The notes beneath the pieces were generated by a model. It worked only from the letters and a program-made list of their open reading frames with translations. It had not been told where the DNA came from and ran no database searches. Of a DNA stretch of 64,000 nucleotides, positions 26,580-37,950 are shown piece after piece. The first letter of the stretch is position 1; each line of letters begins with the position of its first letter. The position numbers were made by a program, and so were the translations under genes. The DNA is from Anisakis pegreffii (Eukaryota > Nematoda > Chromadorea > Rhabditida > Anisakidae), in assembly GCA_035041965.1 (NCBI GenBank), contig JAPYMA010000598.1, forward strand, positions 1 through 64,000, read 5' to 3'.

Positions 26580-27794
26580 CAATGGATGATCAAGATTACT
26601 ATCTGTCCTCATTTGCTCTCATTCTCAGCAAGTTTGCCTTACAGTGAACTACTGACGGCACTTAATTTTCCCGTTGCATAATGCATGTACAAAACAGTAA
26701 AATTAAATAAGTTCACCGAATGACTCACCTTCTATCCAACGGCGTATTAAATGAATTCTCCGATTTCTGATCAAAAACACACGTCTCAGAGTGATGGATT
26801 TCAGTATAAATGGAAATCGGCTTATAAATCGATCAATTCACATCACTTTAATTCCTGCCAACTCATATATTTGCTTTTGTGCAGCTGTGTTCACGAATAT
26901 CGACACGACCACACAAATACACCCATTCAGAACAGAAACTTTTGACGTAGATTTACGGAGAGATTATTATTACACTCATTCAATCGATGCATTTAGGGAC
27001 ATAGATTTCAACAAAACGTCTTTTTTGATATACCATATTATAAGGTTGGTATTTAAAAAAAGAACTAATTACAAATCGCAACTTTTCGCTCACATATTGA
27101 TCTTATAAAACCATATACGGTATCACCAATAAATATTTGTTGAAACTTTAAGCCGTGAAATTTTGCTTTCCAAAGGAAGTGGAATGTTGGCCCATTTTAG
27201 AGTTGTAGTATTTCATCATTTGACTCTCATCAGATAGAGCTGAAAGATTCTCTGATGTAACACACATCTTATACTATTAAATCAACACAGGCAAAGTTAA
27301 TTATTGTCGTTGCACGAATCTCGTAAATTTTCATTGCAAAGACATCATGAGCCCATCGAATTTTGACAGCTATAGCATTTTCAATACCTTTTTCAATTCC
27401 AAGGTATAATCTGGCTTAGTCACTGCTTATCGAGTTTCACAAGTTCTCGAAAAGTACGCAGAGGGAAAATATGACGTGATCATTTTTTGAAAATGTTCCA
27501 TTTTCATCGTACCTTTTTTATATTTCAGGGCATTAGAAGGAGCACTGCCTGTACTGAATTATATTCATCTACTGAAATAAATACTGAACAGTGCCTATGA
27601 ACCATTTCAAGCCGGCCAGCTAGCAATCAACAGCGATGTTATGGAAGATTAAAATGGTAATTTGATGACATATTTTCAAAATTTTATCAACACTTCGGGA
27701 TTATGCATATTACTGTACAAACGATCACAGCCATGTGCATGATTTGATATGGATATTTGTCTTAATAGCTTTCATTTGCTGTATCAAAGGAATA
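26580..27794. other. Intergenic, no supported gene
   Basis: Short plus-strand frames at 26751-27108 overlap one another and have no domains. No repeats stand out. Confidence 0.45.
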
Positions 27795-27800
27795 TTTATT
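27795..27800 (-). terminator. Poly(A) signal of the DEG/ENaC gene
   Basis: AATAAA on the minus strand, 18 bases past the TGA stop of the channel gene, a typical nematode spacing. Confidence 0.65.
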
Positions 27801-27818
27801 GTTGCGAATGTAAACGAG

Positions 27819-30800
27819 TCAAAGCCTGTCAGCAGCTAGACGCTGTTGTAAATGATGACGAGCAGGTAGAGCGATACACTTGAGCAATAATTCCACAAAT
27901 TCACCAAGTGTTAGAAACGACATTCCAACATATAAACCAAGAGTACCACCAATGGTGGAAAGAAGCATCCATACGTCTTGTGCTGGCGATTCAACAACTG
28001 ATTCGTAGTTCAATTCCTGCAGTATTTGAGCTGATGGATAGTTTTGGTAAATGCAGCAAAATGATTAAGAAGAGATTAACAATTAACGAAACTTGAGATA
28101 TTCATTTTGTCGTTTACGACGCAATATTACTCAACAGCAAAACGTATGATATTCCCGTAAATGCGTTTCATATTCTCCCCCTCTTGAACTTACTTCGAAA
28201 TAAACTTCAAGTTTGGCTAGATTCGTTCTTGCTTCATGTGCTTCTTGCATTGTTTCCATTGAAGGTATTTGGTTCTTCCACGAGTCTTTTATACGATCGT
28301 AATAACTGGCCCTTGGCCAGAGTGACGTCGTGATTCTTGCAGAGTAGGCTTGTTCATGGCACGATTGTGGACATTCCCGTTCGCAAACACCGCTTTTCGT
28401 TGTATTGCCCATCGACTGTAATTGATGAAAGCCTATTCAGTTTACAGTTACTCTGATCTTGTTGAGATTGCAAAGGGTAGTTCTGAGCAAGAAATGCTCA
28501 AGAAAATTTGAAAGTGACTAAAATAATATACAACAATGTTTTGGCCGACTCAAAAATAACTTCAGAATGATTTGTGTTGTTGAAAGAAAGTCAAATAAAT
28601 TACCTTTCTCACACATTTCAGCGACTGTTCGAGAACAACATCGCACGCAGATGGTTGCAGTCTCTCATCGGGGAAGAACTCTCGAATATCTTCGCGAGTA
28701 ACAAAACTCGGATCTACACAACCGCAATCCTTAATTCATCAGTCATCCTCACGGAACAATCAAAAATGAATGTGATTTTGATTATTCATTTCAGAAGCAG
28801 AAACCGCACTGTTTACCGATACTTCGAAAACCTCACATCAACAAGCCGTTTTTGATAACATGATTTCACGCATGCTTGTGTTGTGTAATTCACTGCATCG
28901 CGATAACCAGCATCCCACAGCACTTTGCTGTATCTGAAAACAAAATGAATTTTTCTGAAGTTCAGTTGAAGAACATACGGTATAAAGCTGTTAATTGCTT
29001 TATCTCTTAAAATGTCCGTCCTAACCACGAATTGCTGATTCATGAATGAATGGTATACATACAGTTCGTCGAGTGTGAACGAAGTGACAGTTCGCTAAAT
29101 GACGGAACTCACATTTTAACTTCAAGAGAAATGTGAATTTCTTACCCACTTAACGAAAATAAGTCCAAGCAATTTATGTACAGTTTTATAGCACAGATCC
29201 AGGAAAATAAGACATGATCTATAGAGTGGTCATCAGTAAAGACATGTTCAAGATTTTCTATTCCGCTTGAAGTACAAGAGTTCAAGAAATAATTTGAATT
29301 GTTACCCATTCGATAGAGAATATTAATAACCACGATGTATACCAACTTGTAGGCGAGACTGATTACCCTAGAAACTTGCATTAAACTTTGACGCCAACTG
29401 TTAGGTTACGAGAGTTATGCCGCTTGGCGTGACCAGTGGTGATGTTCACCTTATCGTTAGCAATTGGCGTCAATGTTTATTGCATTTTTGAAACTACTGA
29501 ATCTCTGCTACAAAATGTACAACATTCTTCTCAGAAACTCTCGAACATGTCTATATTGGTAACCACTCTATACATCATGTTTTATTTTACTGGATCTACG
29601 CTACACAACGATAGATAAATCCCCTCGATTTATTCCCGTCGAATGGGTAAGAAATTCACATTTCTGAACATCTCTCAAATAAAAATGCGGGTTCCGTCAC
29701 TTGGCGAACTGTCAGCTTACCAAATAAATTAGGTTATGTATTAACGAAGTTTCACTTTCGAACATGTAAATCGAACATTTCCATCTGGTTCAAAAGTTTT
29801 TGGAACTTTTGCCCAAATCAAACTCAGTGGAAATGGTGAGCAAGTTCAAAAAAAAACGCTTTGAATGTAAGTAATTTTTACCTTTTATAGTAAAGAGATG
29901 CGCTTTTCCTGAAACATTGATTTAGCTTACAATTAGTAAGAAAGTGAATTTAAAAATGAAGATTAGTCTCTTAGCACAGGGTTTCTCAACTGGGGGTGCG
30001 AGGTGGCATGCCAGGGGATGCGAAAGATGATGGGGTGAAGGAAGGTGCGAGAGTGGTGCGATGAGAGTGGGTGAGTGAGAGATGCGGGAAGGGATGCGAG
30101 GGTATCTTAAAATTTTCTAGGGAGCACGAGGGGCGAAAAAGGTTGAGAACCACTGTCTTAGCATATTTGTCGAATTGCGAAGGTAAACGGTGCGAGTGAA
30201 CAATGTAAAATGACGCTAAAATTATTGATAGCAAAAAGTACGTTTTGGCGAACAAACATGCATTCATGATGAAGATATGAATTGTTGGACTGAATAATTG
30301 TGTCCAGCATTCTTCAGTCACACTTATCGTTAATTTTGCCACTAATCAGGCCATTTCATCGGATGCTCTTGTGCACTACATAGTTATGTACAGCAATACA
30401 AAAACAACGCGTGGAATGGTTACAGGTAGTACGGCCTCTGGCCTGCTAACGAACGAACCATGAACTAGGCAGGTTAGTTTTCCCATGAAGATCACCGCAG
30501 TCTGTTCCATCGTACGGCAGTGGCATTCGTGAAATTCGCATTTGCTTAATCTGAATTCGTTTTTGTGGTTTTTTTTTCAACATTTCGTTGTAATTTCATT
30601 GTATTGTTACGGAATATGTCTATTAGTGATTAGTACAAATTGAATTACATATAAACTTACACCAACTGATGTCATCACTCCAGGTGATATTGTGAATCCT
30701 TTATCTTCAGGGAAAGGGACATATTCGGGAGGATGAACCTCTACCTGTAAGTGCACAAGTTTTGCAACAATCTCTTTGGGTCAACTTCTTTTTGCAGTTT

Positions 30801-32667
30801 TTTTCAGCTAGATCTATACGAAAAATTGTAGTTCGATTGAAGGCAAAACCGTGAAACTTAATTAATTCAGTGAAAGATAGCTGAAGTCAGAATGTCACCT
30901 TGAAGCCAGACCCTTGAGAATGTCTGGCCAAATACTCTTTATCGGCAACATACAATGTAACCGAAAGACCATAAAGAGGCCCAACAAAACTACTGTAGTG
31001 ATCATCCGCATCTGATACAATCATTGTGTAACAATTGCCATAAGTACCATGCTCCCACCTAGAATCTAAGGTTGGCCAATAAACTTTCGACATAAATTTT
31101 ATTTCCCAGTATTCGGCAAATTTACACATACTGTAAAAACATCTATTAGTAAAGGCGATATCAATGAAAGTAACAAAAATTTAGTATTAAAATAAAGATA
31201 ACTCGTTCAGTACAACATTATATGATGTGGAAACTGCATCAACGTGTAACAAACGCGCCTGGTAAAATTCTTCTCGGTACATTTTGTTGATTGAAACGTG
31301 CAGTCGAGCAGCATATCTTTGAGTTGATGCCCTGCTTCAGCCAAATTCACCTGGAAAGTGAATCTTTAAGCAGATTTTAGCAAGCAATTTTACAAACGGT
31401 TTCATCAACAGCTATGCCATATCTACTGAATTGGGTTTTTCGTGCGTTATGCACTTTAATTCTTTGACAAGAATTCGGTTAAGACTCTCGCGCAGAACGT
31501 GAAGTTTAAATACCCAAAACACAAAAAATTCATCTCATTCATTCGTATAAAACCAAACAAAATGACTGTGCATAAAAATTTAAACATGTATGGGAGGTTG
31601 AATGATGTAATTAGTAGTTATCATACATTTTTTTCGTATATTAAACGCAAGTGTTTATGAATGACCCTCATTTCTGGGGTTACATGATCTGCGTAACGAT
31701 TACTTTCCATTGCCTCCTTCCACTGACGATCATCGAAGTTCATCAACTAAATAATTATCGAATAAGAAGTAAACAGTGGAGAGGATGTGCTGCAATTTGA
31801 TCAAGTCGACATACTACACATGATAAAACTGAACGATGTAAAGGATAATTGAACGATCCATATTTACTAGTTTTGGTTGGAAATCCTTAAGAATATGTTT
31901 CAATTCCCTTTGTGATTCATATGAATAGTGATGTGTTGTCACACTAGTATCGTCAGAAATGACACGACACGATAGAATCGTGCTATCTTTAGTGAAGTAC
32001 GCTTCTGTGATCTCTTATACTTATGAAAGAACAAGTTGTTTCTATAGGTTGAAGGAAGTAAGAAACAAACAGCATCGCTTTTCGTTAGTTCATCCAATAG
32101 AACCACTGAGAAGTTGCTGTTGATAAGCCAACTGGATCGAATTGGATTCAAGTTGCAGATTGTGACAGCTGGGAATGTTATATTTGTCATATGACGAATT
32201 TGCACAGAAACCGTTGTTTGATACAGAAAGTATCGCTGAATGGCTACCCAGATTTGATATCCACAAAGCATCCTTTAAGTCAAGATTAGATCGGTGGGAT
32301 TAATGACAAATACAATAGAATACTCTAGAATAGCAGCTTTGAGAATCTCGTTCCGTTACACTTATGCCACTCTGATAAATTCGATGTGGAAAGATTGAAA
32401 ATTTTGAAGCAGATGCAAATTCAAAAAATGTATGCGAGTATATATCATCTTCTCATTGAGGATCGTGCAGTTGCATTTCAATGATTTCGCAAAATGCTGA
32501 GCAGCTCACCATGCAAAACATACTGCTGCAATCCAAAAATAACGTTTCAAAACACTGCTCGATTTACTTACAAGCGCACACCCGTGAGCTGATGTTGTTT
32601 CAGCAAAGTCTTTCAGGATACGTTTCCGTTTCTCTTTTAGTACTCGTAAAGATAAATCCTGTGACAA
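27819..32667 (-). CDS. DEG/ENaC (degenerin) cation channel subunit
   Basis: Exons on the minus strand: 32667-32572, 32273-32071, 31746-31666, 31350-31244, 31130-30899, 30744-30661, 30550-30459, 28933-28836, 28729-28613, 28415-28194, 28016-27819. The first visible exon has DFAETTSAHG, containing the HG gating motif before TM1. Then come the post-TM1 block YQIW...FPAVTICNLNP, the extracellular domain (GHQLKDMLLDC, YGNCYTM, PPEYVPFPEDKGF, RMPLPYDGTDCG), the cysteine-rich block (ACVKSCYQKR, DCGCVDPSF, CERECPQSC) and LAKLEVYFE. TM2 includes the pore/selectivity segment (LLSTIGGTLGLYVGMSFLTLGEFVELL). Phases agree at nearly all junctions; the 31244 and 30459 donors are the least certain. The TM1 exon is not recoverable (see finding) and the start codon was not located. 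Members are Na+-permeable channels in mechanosensation, acid sensing or peptide gating; which one cannot be told here. Confidence 0.92.
29082..29718. repeat. Large imperfect inverted repeat (hairpin-forming)
   Basis: The left arm at about 29082-29405 and the right arm at about 29452-29718 are reverse complements, separated by a loop of about 45 bases. Matching anchors, read outward from the loop, are TTGGCGTCAA, GAACATGTCT, ACCACTCTATA, TGGGTAAGAAATTCACATTT, GTTCCGTCA and GCGAACTGTCA. The right arm lacks about 60 bases present in the left. The minus frame at 29142 and the plus frame at 29436 are simply the two arms. It sits inside an intron of the DEG/ENaC gene. It looks like a fold-back element, but I did not find target duplications at the ends. 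Confidence 0.85.
29977..30155. mobile_element. hAT-type MITE, 179 bases, with 8-base target duplication
   Basis: The ends are CAGGGTTTCTCAACTGGGGG and, at the other end in reverse complement, CAGTGGTTCTCAACCTTTTT. It is flanked by identical 8-base direct repeats TCTTAGCA (29969-29976 and 30156-30163). The CAGTGGTTCTCAAC-type end and the 8-base duplication are diagnostic of hAT superfamily DNA transposons (Charlie-like ends). It is non-autonomous, with a G-rich GGTGCGA interior and no coding capacity. It lies in an intron of the DEG/ENaC gene. Confidence 0.9.
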
Positions 32668-33449
32668 CTGAAACAAGCAGTCGATGAGATTGTGCAGTTT
32701 TTAAATAACGCATTATATTGCTTCAAGCAAAGGAACAAAACTCCATAAAAAGTTCTTTCCTCACAATGGATTGAAATGTGCACAATAAAAAGATCCTGAT
32801 TTCATCAATTCAGCTCACTTGATATTAAAATGCAACTGAACAATTTGAATTTAAAACGAAAATTCGCACTTTCAGTGCTATCAAACTATGATCTCATATC
32901 AAATAGTGAGTATATATATCTTTATCACAAAAACTATCACCTTGATAAGGATAAATTTCTTCCGAATTTTTTCATTTCACTGACTCATTTACCGATATTG
33001 CAACATACTAAACATAAAATTTGTTCATTATCGACTGTTGAATGAGAAATATATATACTCACTATTCAAAGTGGGTTTTATAATTGCCTTTTCATTATTA
33101 TACTATGATCTCATATCAGATTCGTCCTCGAAGCTGATGTATATAAATGTTGAAAGTGACTAATCGAAATGAATGAGGAATGATGAATAAAACCGAACCG
33201 TTTTTTTGATCGTTGAGTCTGCTAGACTTTGTTGTTCACTCAACCTTCAAAACAAAAATAAAACCAACTGCAGTTGATTTTCGAATTTTGATGCATGCAA
33301 GATTCGTTTATTTCAAAAGATGAACAATTTCTCCTTAGACAAATCATGATTTCTAACTGAAGCTCAAGAACAAATGATGGAAAAGCTGCTGTGTAAGAAA
33401 ATCGATTTTGACCAAAATTTTTCAAATCATCCAGTTATCGTGATCACCG
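32668..33449. other. 5' flank of the DEG/ENaC gene
   Basis: Should contain the missing 5' exon or promoter, but no start exon is recognisable. A nested repeat lies at 32886-33118 and is listed separately. Confidence 0.4.
32886..33118. repeat. Direct repeat flanking an inverted repeat
   Basis: CTATGATCTCATATCA occurs at 32886-32901 and again at 33103-33118. Just inside the first copy, AATAGTGAGTATATATAT (about 32903) is matched by its reverse complement ATATATATACTCACTATT (about 33048). The layout resembles a small inserted element, although the right direct repeat lies about 35 bases beyond the inverted arm. Confidence 0.6.
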
Positions 33450-33561
33450 CAGATGGGTAATAGCACACTATTTCGCTACTAGCGGAGTAGCTATTCCACT
33501 ATTTCGCTAACTTCCACTAGTCAATGAAAGTTAACGAATAGCATGCTATTGTCCATCTCTG
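33450..33561. mobile_element. Short MITE of about 112 bases, hAT-like ends
   Basis: Left end CAGATGGGTAATAGCACACT, right end (reverse complement) CAGAGATGGACAATAGCATG: imperfect terminal inverted repeats of about 28 bases. Possible 8-base flanks GTGATCAC and GTGGTCAT agree at 6 of 8 positions if the left boundary is moved 2 bases. CAGAGATGGRCAAT-type ends are common in hAT elements. No coding capacity. Confidence 0.6.
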
Positions 33562-36529
33562 GTGGTCATCCAATCGTCATTACACATCTTATTCGAACAG
33601 CACTAACTCAAAATAGTGTTTTGCAATACCCAATCAAAAATTCAACAATAGAAGTTTACTCACTTTGCCTTCCTTTCATAGTATGTTGCTCTGCTCATTG
33701 TCAACGCTGAGGATTTGCAAATGAATGCTGCTGTTTCAGTTCAATGTAAACTCAAAAAAGCAATAGTGTGTGCGCCATATTGGTTTATATTAGATAAATT
33801 CGCGTAGCTAGTCAATTCATGTTCATTTATGTTGAACACATTCAAAAGCAACTATTTCGGTCAGGTAAAAAGAGGGGACCAAATGAGAGCGCAATTGGAA
33901 CGACCGCATGAAATAGGATAGAATTGCCTTTAAGAAGAGAATATCGCATTGCGATGATTTTGAAATGAAATTTGAGAAATGATAAATTTGAACAAAATAA
34001 AACACTCAAGTGCAATTAGTAGTGATTGTTGAGTTGAATGAAACGTACACAAAACAAAGGTATGCGATGAGAATAAGCCCTGATAGCACATTGAAAATAA
34101 GGTGATCGTACTGGTACTGTTATGAAACAGCTGTGTAGCCGTGTTCGATCCTCCAAGTGTGATGTGAAGTTATATCATGAGCATCAATCAATCTTTTGAG
34201 TATTCATCCGTTGTTCTCGTATCACAGAAATGAACGTTTCCATTTGACAACATCAACTCATAACTAACGTCGATCATCTTAACGATCAAAAATACTGCCT
34301 TTTCCTTTACTTCTCATATTAAGCGTCAATATTCAATTATAAAGTTGACTGTGATATTTTCGCCCAGCTTTTTTCTATGATTTGCAAAATTGCCACATCG
34401 CAACACGAAATTAATGGCACACCGTATTTGAAAAGTAGAGAGATATTCTAGTGAAAACTTCTAATTTTCATTTTTTGACCGAGTCTGTGAAAATGATCGT
34501 GCATAATTACTCTTGAACTTAAAATAAAATATGGAAAGCAAACTAATAAGGCTGCAAATTATGCGATTTTCATAAGTAGCAAATGAAAACAGAATGTTAG
34601 AATAATGGTTAGATGCTAAGAGGTTTGATTTGAGGATCGTGAAAGCATGAAAACTGAGAATTTGAGAGCAAGATTGACATTTCAAAAAATGAATCATTTT
34701 ATATCATTATTCATCGGTGACATCTTCCCACTACGAAGTAACATCAAAATACCTGACATAGTGAGAGGGCATTTATTGAATTCATAGATAAATATCTTAC
34801 TGGGCGATAATTTTGTTAAAATGATCAGAGTTCGTCTATTCATGTCCCAGAATGTAATATGGGACTTCTCACTATTTTCGCTAATAATCCCTTATAGCAG
34901 TGGTTCTCAAAAGGAGGGGAATTTGAAAGTTATACAGAAAACAGGAATTGTAGGGATTGGCAAATCATCGGACTGACTGATTTCCTTCCAACAACTCTTT
35001 CATAGTTGTCCGATGTGCTTTCAAAATGCTTGTTTGATCATTAGAAATTGAGACCTTCAATAAAACAACAGAATTCTTAGCAGTGAACTTCCTGATTAAT
35101 GGTTGATTTCATCCTGACTTGTCGCTAGGAAGAGGAATGGCCATTTGTTATATCGTCAAGGAGCAAAAGTGTGGCAACAGCTGCAATAGAGCAAATATAA
35201 AATCGACCAAAATGAAACCCTTCAATTGCAAGTATACTTATAAGTATGATCATTTCGAAGGTGAGCATCGACATCCGTTGAAAAGATAAAGTAGATAATT
35301 AATTGTGTTTGGAACGCTTTACGCTGGATGTGAGCATTCGATATCAATGATCTGCATCTTTAAGTGTTGATATTTCTTATGAAAAAGCAAAATCACAAAA
35401 TAATCATTTTAATGGCATTCGAGTGTGGGTGATCAGAGGCTATTTTAGCAATCTATTCAATTCAGTATATTACATTCTGGTGAAGCGAAATGCGATATTG
35501 TTTGACGACTACTTTTTGTAGTGAAATATCGCCGAATAATTTTTTCATCACGAATTTTCCGATAATTGTCATAATTGAGAGAAATTTTAGTATTTGCCAT
35601 CAAGAAGTAATTTAATTAGTATTTTGAAAACTGTAATTCGTTTCGTTCAATCTTCGTAATGCACTTCTACTTCGAGCCTTTGAAACAAAATGAATCTATA
35701 AGCTCTGTTTCAAATTGAGCATAAATTGACTATTTAGGTATTGCCGATCAGATCTGGGCATTCAAAAGCATTGTCAAATGATTCTTTCGTCTTTCTTTTT
35801 GTTGCAGCACAGACAAATTTTGATTCACAGCCACATTCATGAACTTACATTAATCAGGATAGTATAGTCTCATTATGTGTCTAATCTCGTATTAATTTAT
35901 ATTCTTGGATTTCTGAACCGCTAAGAAGCTATAACCACCTTTTATATGTCATGATGTGGAGAATCATGTAATGAGCCAACATTTTCTCAACTGTAGCTTA
36001 GTCGAATTTGATAAAAATTCTAACAAGCATAACTCTTCTCATTCAACTCAACTCAGTTTTGGAGAGTTCGAAAAAGTGTCCAATGAAAACTGCGATCAGC
36101 CAATGGTTGGGGATAAATATCAGCCACTTTTAAACCATGCATTCGAGAATATTCTACTAGCGACGAGCGTTGTTATTCGCTGAGGCCATTTTATATAACA
36201 TCCTGATGAGGAAAACAATAGTATCATTACAATCAATGATAACAGCGGATGGATAATCAAAAATACAATTACAACCCAACTAATACGTATGATATGGTTC
36301 AACTGAAATAAGAAAACCATCTAATAATCTATCTCATTCATATTTAATAATGACTTGAGCGAAAATAAGAAAAGTGTTACGGTAAATAAGTTGGAGCATA
36401 GATGCGATGATAATTTTAGCAATCAGCCACTTTATAATCTGTTTTACTTAAGATTAACAAACTGAACTTGAAATGCGAATAGCGAATCATTTTTGAGGCG
36501 TTTCCCAGTGATAGTTAACGATTTCTGCA
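33562..36529. other. Intergenic; possible solo hAT terminus at 34898
   Basis: A+T-rich DNA without supported exons. CAGTGGTTCTCAAAAGGAGGGG at 34898-34919 matches one end of the hAT-type MITE family seen elsewhere in the window, but I found no partner end. The minus frame at 36120-36320 has a hydrophobic stretch (ISWVVIVFLIIHPLLSLIVM) but nothing else to support it. Confidence 0.4.
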
Positions 36530-36790
36530 ATGACTATTCAAAATATGTTGTATTCTTTTTCCTCACTCATTCTTATTGCATTCATTCTCTACAGCGATCC
36601 TATGGTACTCGATGCGTTAGAAGGTAGCACATCATTATATAAAGTGTAATAAAGTGTTTCTTACAGAGGACGGGGTTAATTACCTCCTGGGAATAACTTG
36701 GGAATATCAGGGGGAAAATTCAGTGGTCGGCAAACCAATACTACCTAATATTTGGATGCTTGCATTTGATGATATCAATTTCTTGATATA
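36530..36790 (+). CDS. Candidate secreted or membrane-anchored protein, not recognised
   Basis: The ATG at 36530 opens a hydrophobic leader (MLYSFSSLILIAFILYSD). It reaches a GAAG-GTAGC donor at 36623, crosses a 43-base intron ending TTTCTTACAG, and stays open in phase through EDGVNYLLGITWEYQGENS to a TAA near 36790. Short introns of this form are typical here. Possible further exons lie at 37412-37950. No family is recognised, and the reading frame closes soon after the second exon unless an unseen donor is used. Confidence 0.3.
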
Positions 36791-37127
36791 ATTTTTGTCA
36801 ATTTGATGATATAATTTTTGATGATAAATATTATTTTTTTTACATTCGATGATATAATTTTTGACAATTTCTACTTCTTCAATCGCTTATTTCCAATCAA
36901 CGTAATACCTCTTTCACGATGAACGACAACATTTCTTATGATGTTAATAATTGAAATACTTGAAAGTGTTCCGATCATATTTGTTCAATGAATATCTTGA
37001 AATTCTTACATAAGGACTGATCATAGAAGTTAAATGGGAGTATAAAATGGTAGGCTTTGTGCACTTGTATCTCAAAACTCACGGTAGTTCGGATTTATAT
37101 TCATCCACTGGTGAATTTACACTTATT

Positions 37128-37285
37128 ATCATTTCGATGGAAAGATTGCTTCTCCGTTCATCTCGAAGATAAATGCTAACTATCATTTTGATGGAAAGAT
37201 TGCTTCTCCGTTCATCTCGAAGATAAATGCTAACTATCATTTTGATGGAAAGATTGCTTCTCCGTTCATCTCGAAGATAAATGCT
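37128..37285. repeat. 54-base tandem repeat, 3 copies
   Basis: The unit ATCATTTTGATGGAAAGATT... recurs at 37128, 37182 and 37236, nearly identical, with the last copy shortened. 54 is a multiple of three, so the minus frame 37079-37288 reads three copies of an 18-residue unit (SIYLRDERRSNLS core), but this frame has no other sign of being a gene. Confidence 0.95.
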
Positions 37286-37411
37286 CAAATGTTCACTGCA
37301 CTTTCCTTTATAAATAACTGAACTCGTTCATAAATTTCAGTTTTTTCATCGCTGACGAATGTTTTTTAATTGCCTTCCGTTGTTGACTGTTGAAGTTCAT
37401 ATTTTTTCTGC

Positions 37412-37950
37412 AGTTGATAAATAAAGTGCCAAAAACACTTCTTACATTCCAGAAAGTTAGGTTCCTTCACGCCACTGAGAAATTTCTGGATCGGATTTCG
37501 GTTTCCTTCTGACGTTATGCGTGGAAATAGTACGTTCTCGTATCGGGGAGGAGGGAGATTAATGATGGCCTGCCAGACCTTCGAGAAGGTTAATGGAACT
37601 TCCAAGCATGAGAAACAATGGTATAATGAATATTTACTGCACTTTGGAAGCATGAATATGTTTCGATGATGACATATTCAAAATTTTCATTTCAACGACT
37701 TTTCAGCTACCTGTCCTTGCTGTAATTTTCTCCGGTCCTCATCCATATATGAACCGCTTCATGTTGCAAAGCGGTGTTCAACAAGTGAACGAGTGTCCAT
37801 CAATTGGATCGATACTTTCGACTTCAAACTGGAGAGAATGGTGGTCGTATGATACTATTCGAGAACGTATCTGTATAATAATTGCAATTACATACAACTT
37901 TTCAAACATTTTATCCATCCGTTCTAATAGGATGCATTCAGCAGTCTGAA
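37412..37950 (+). other. Possible diverged exons, strand uncertain
   Basis: A plus frame at 37421-37665 reads RNFWIGFRFP, then GGGRLMMACQTFEK. The spacing FW-P-Y-G-C-F loosely recalls the FW...P...C.TF core of DNase II-like proteins, but this is weak. A second open stretch follows a TTTTCAG at about 37700-37706 (VIFSGPHPYMNRFMLQSG). The minus strand is also open over 37366-37653, so even the strand is uncertain. Confidence 0.18.

Noticed and set aside
29142..29618. Frames of 79 and 60 codons on opposite strands
   Set aside because: They are the two arms of the inverted repeat; neither has a domain.
37366..37653. Minus frame of 95 codons
   Set aside because: Open on both strands over the same stretch, so length alone does not support it; neither strand could be confirmed.
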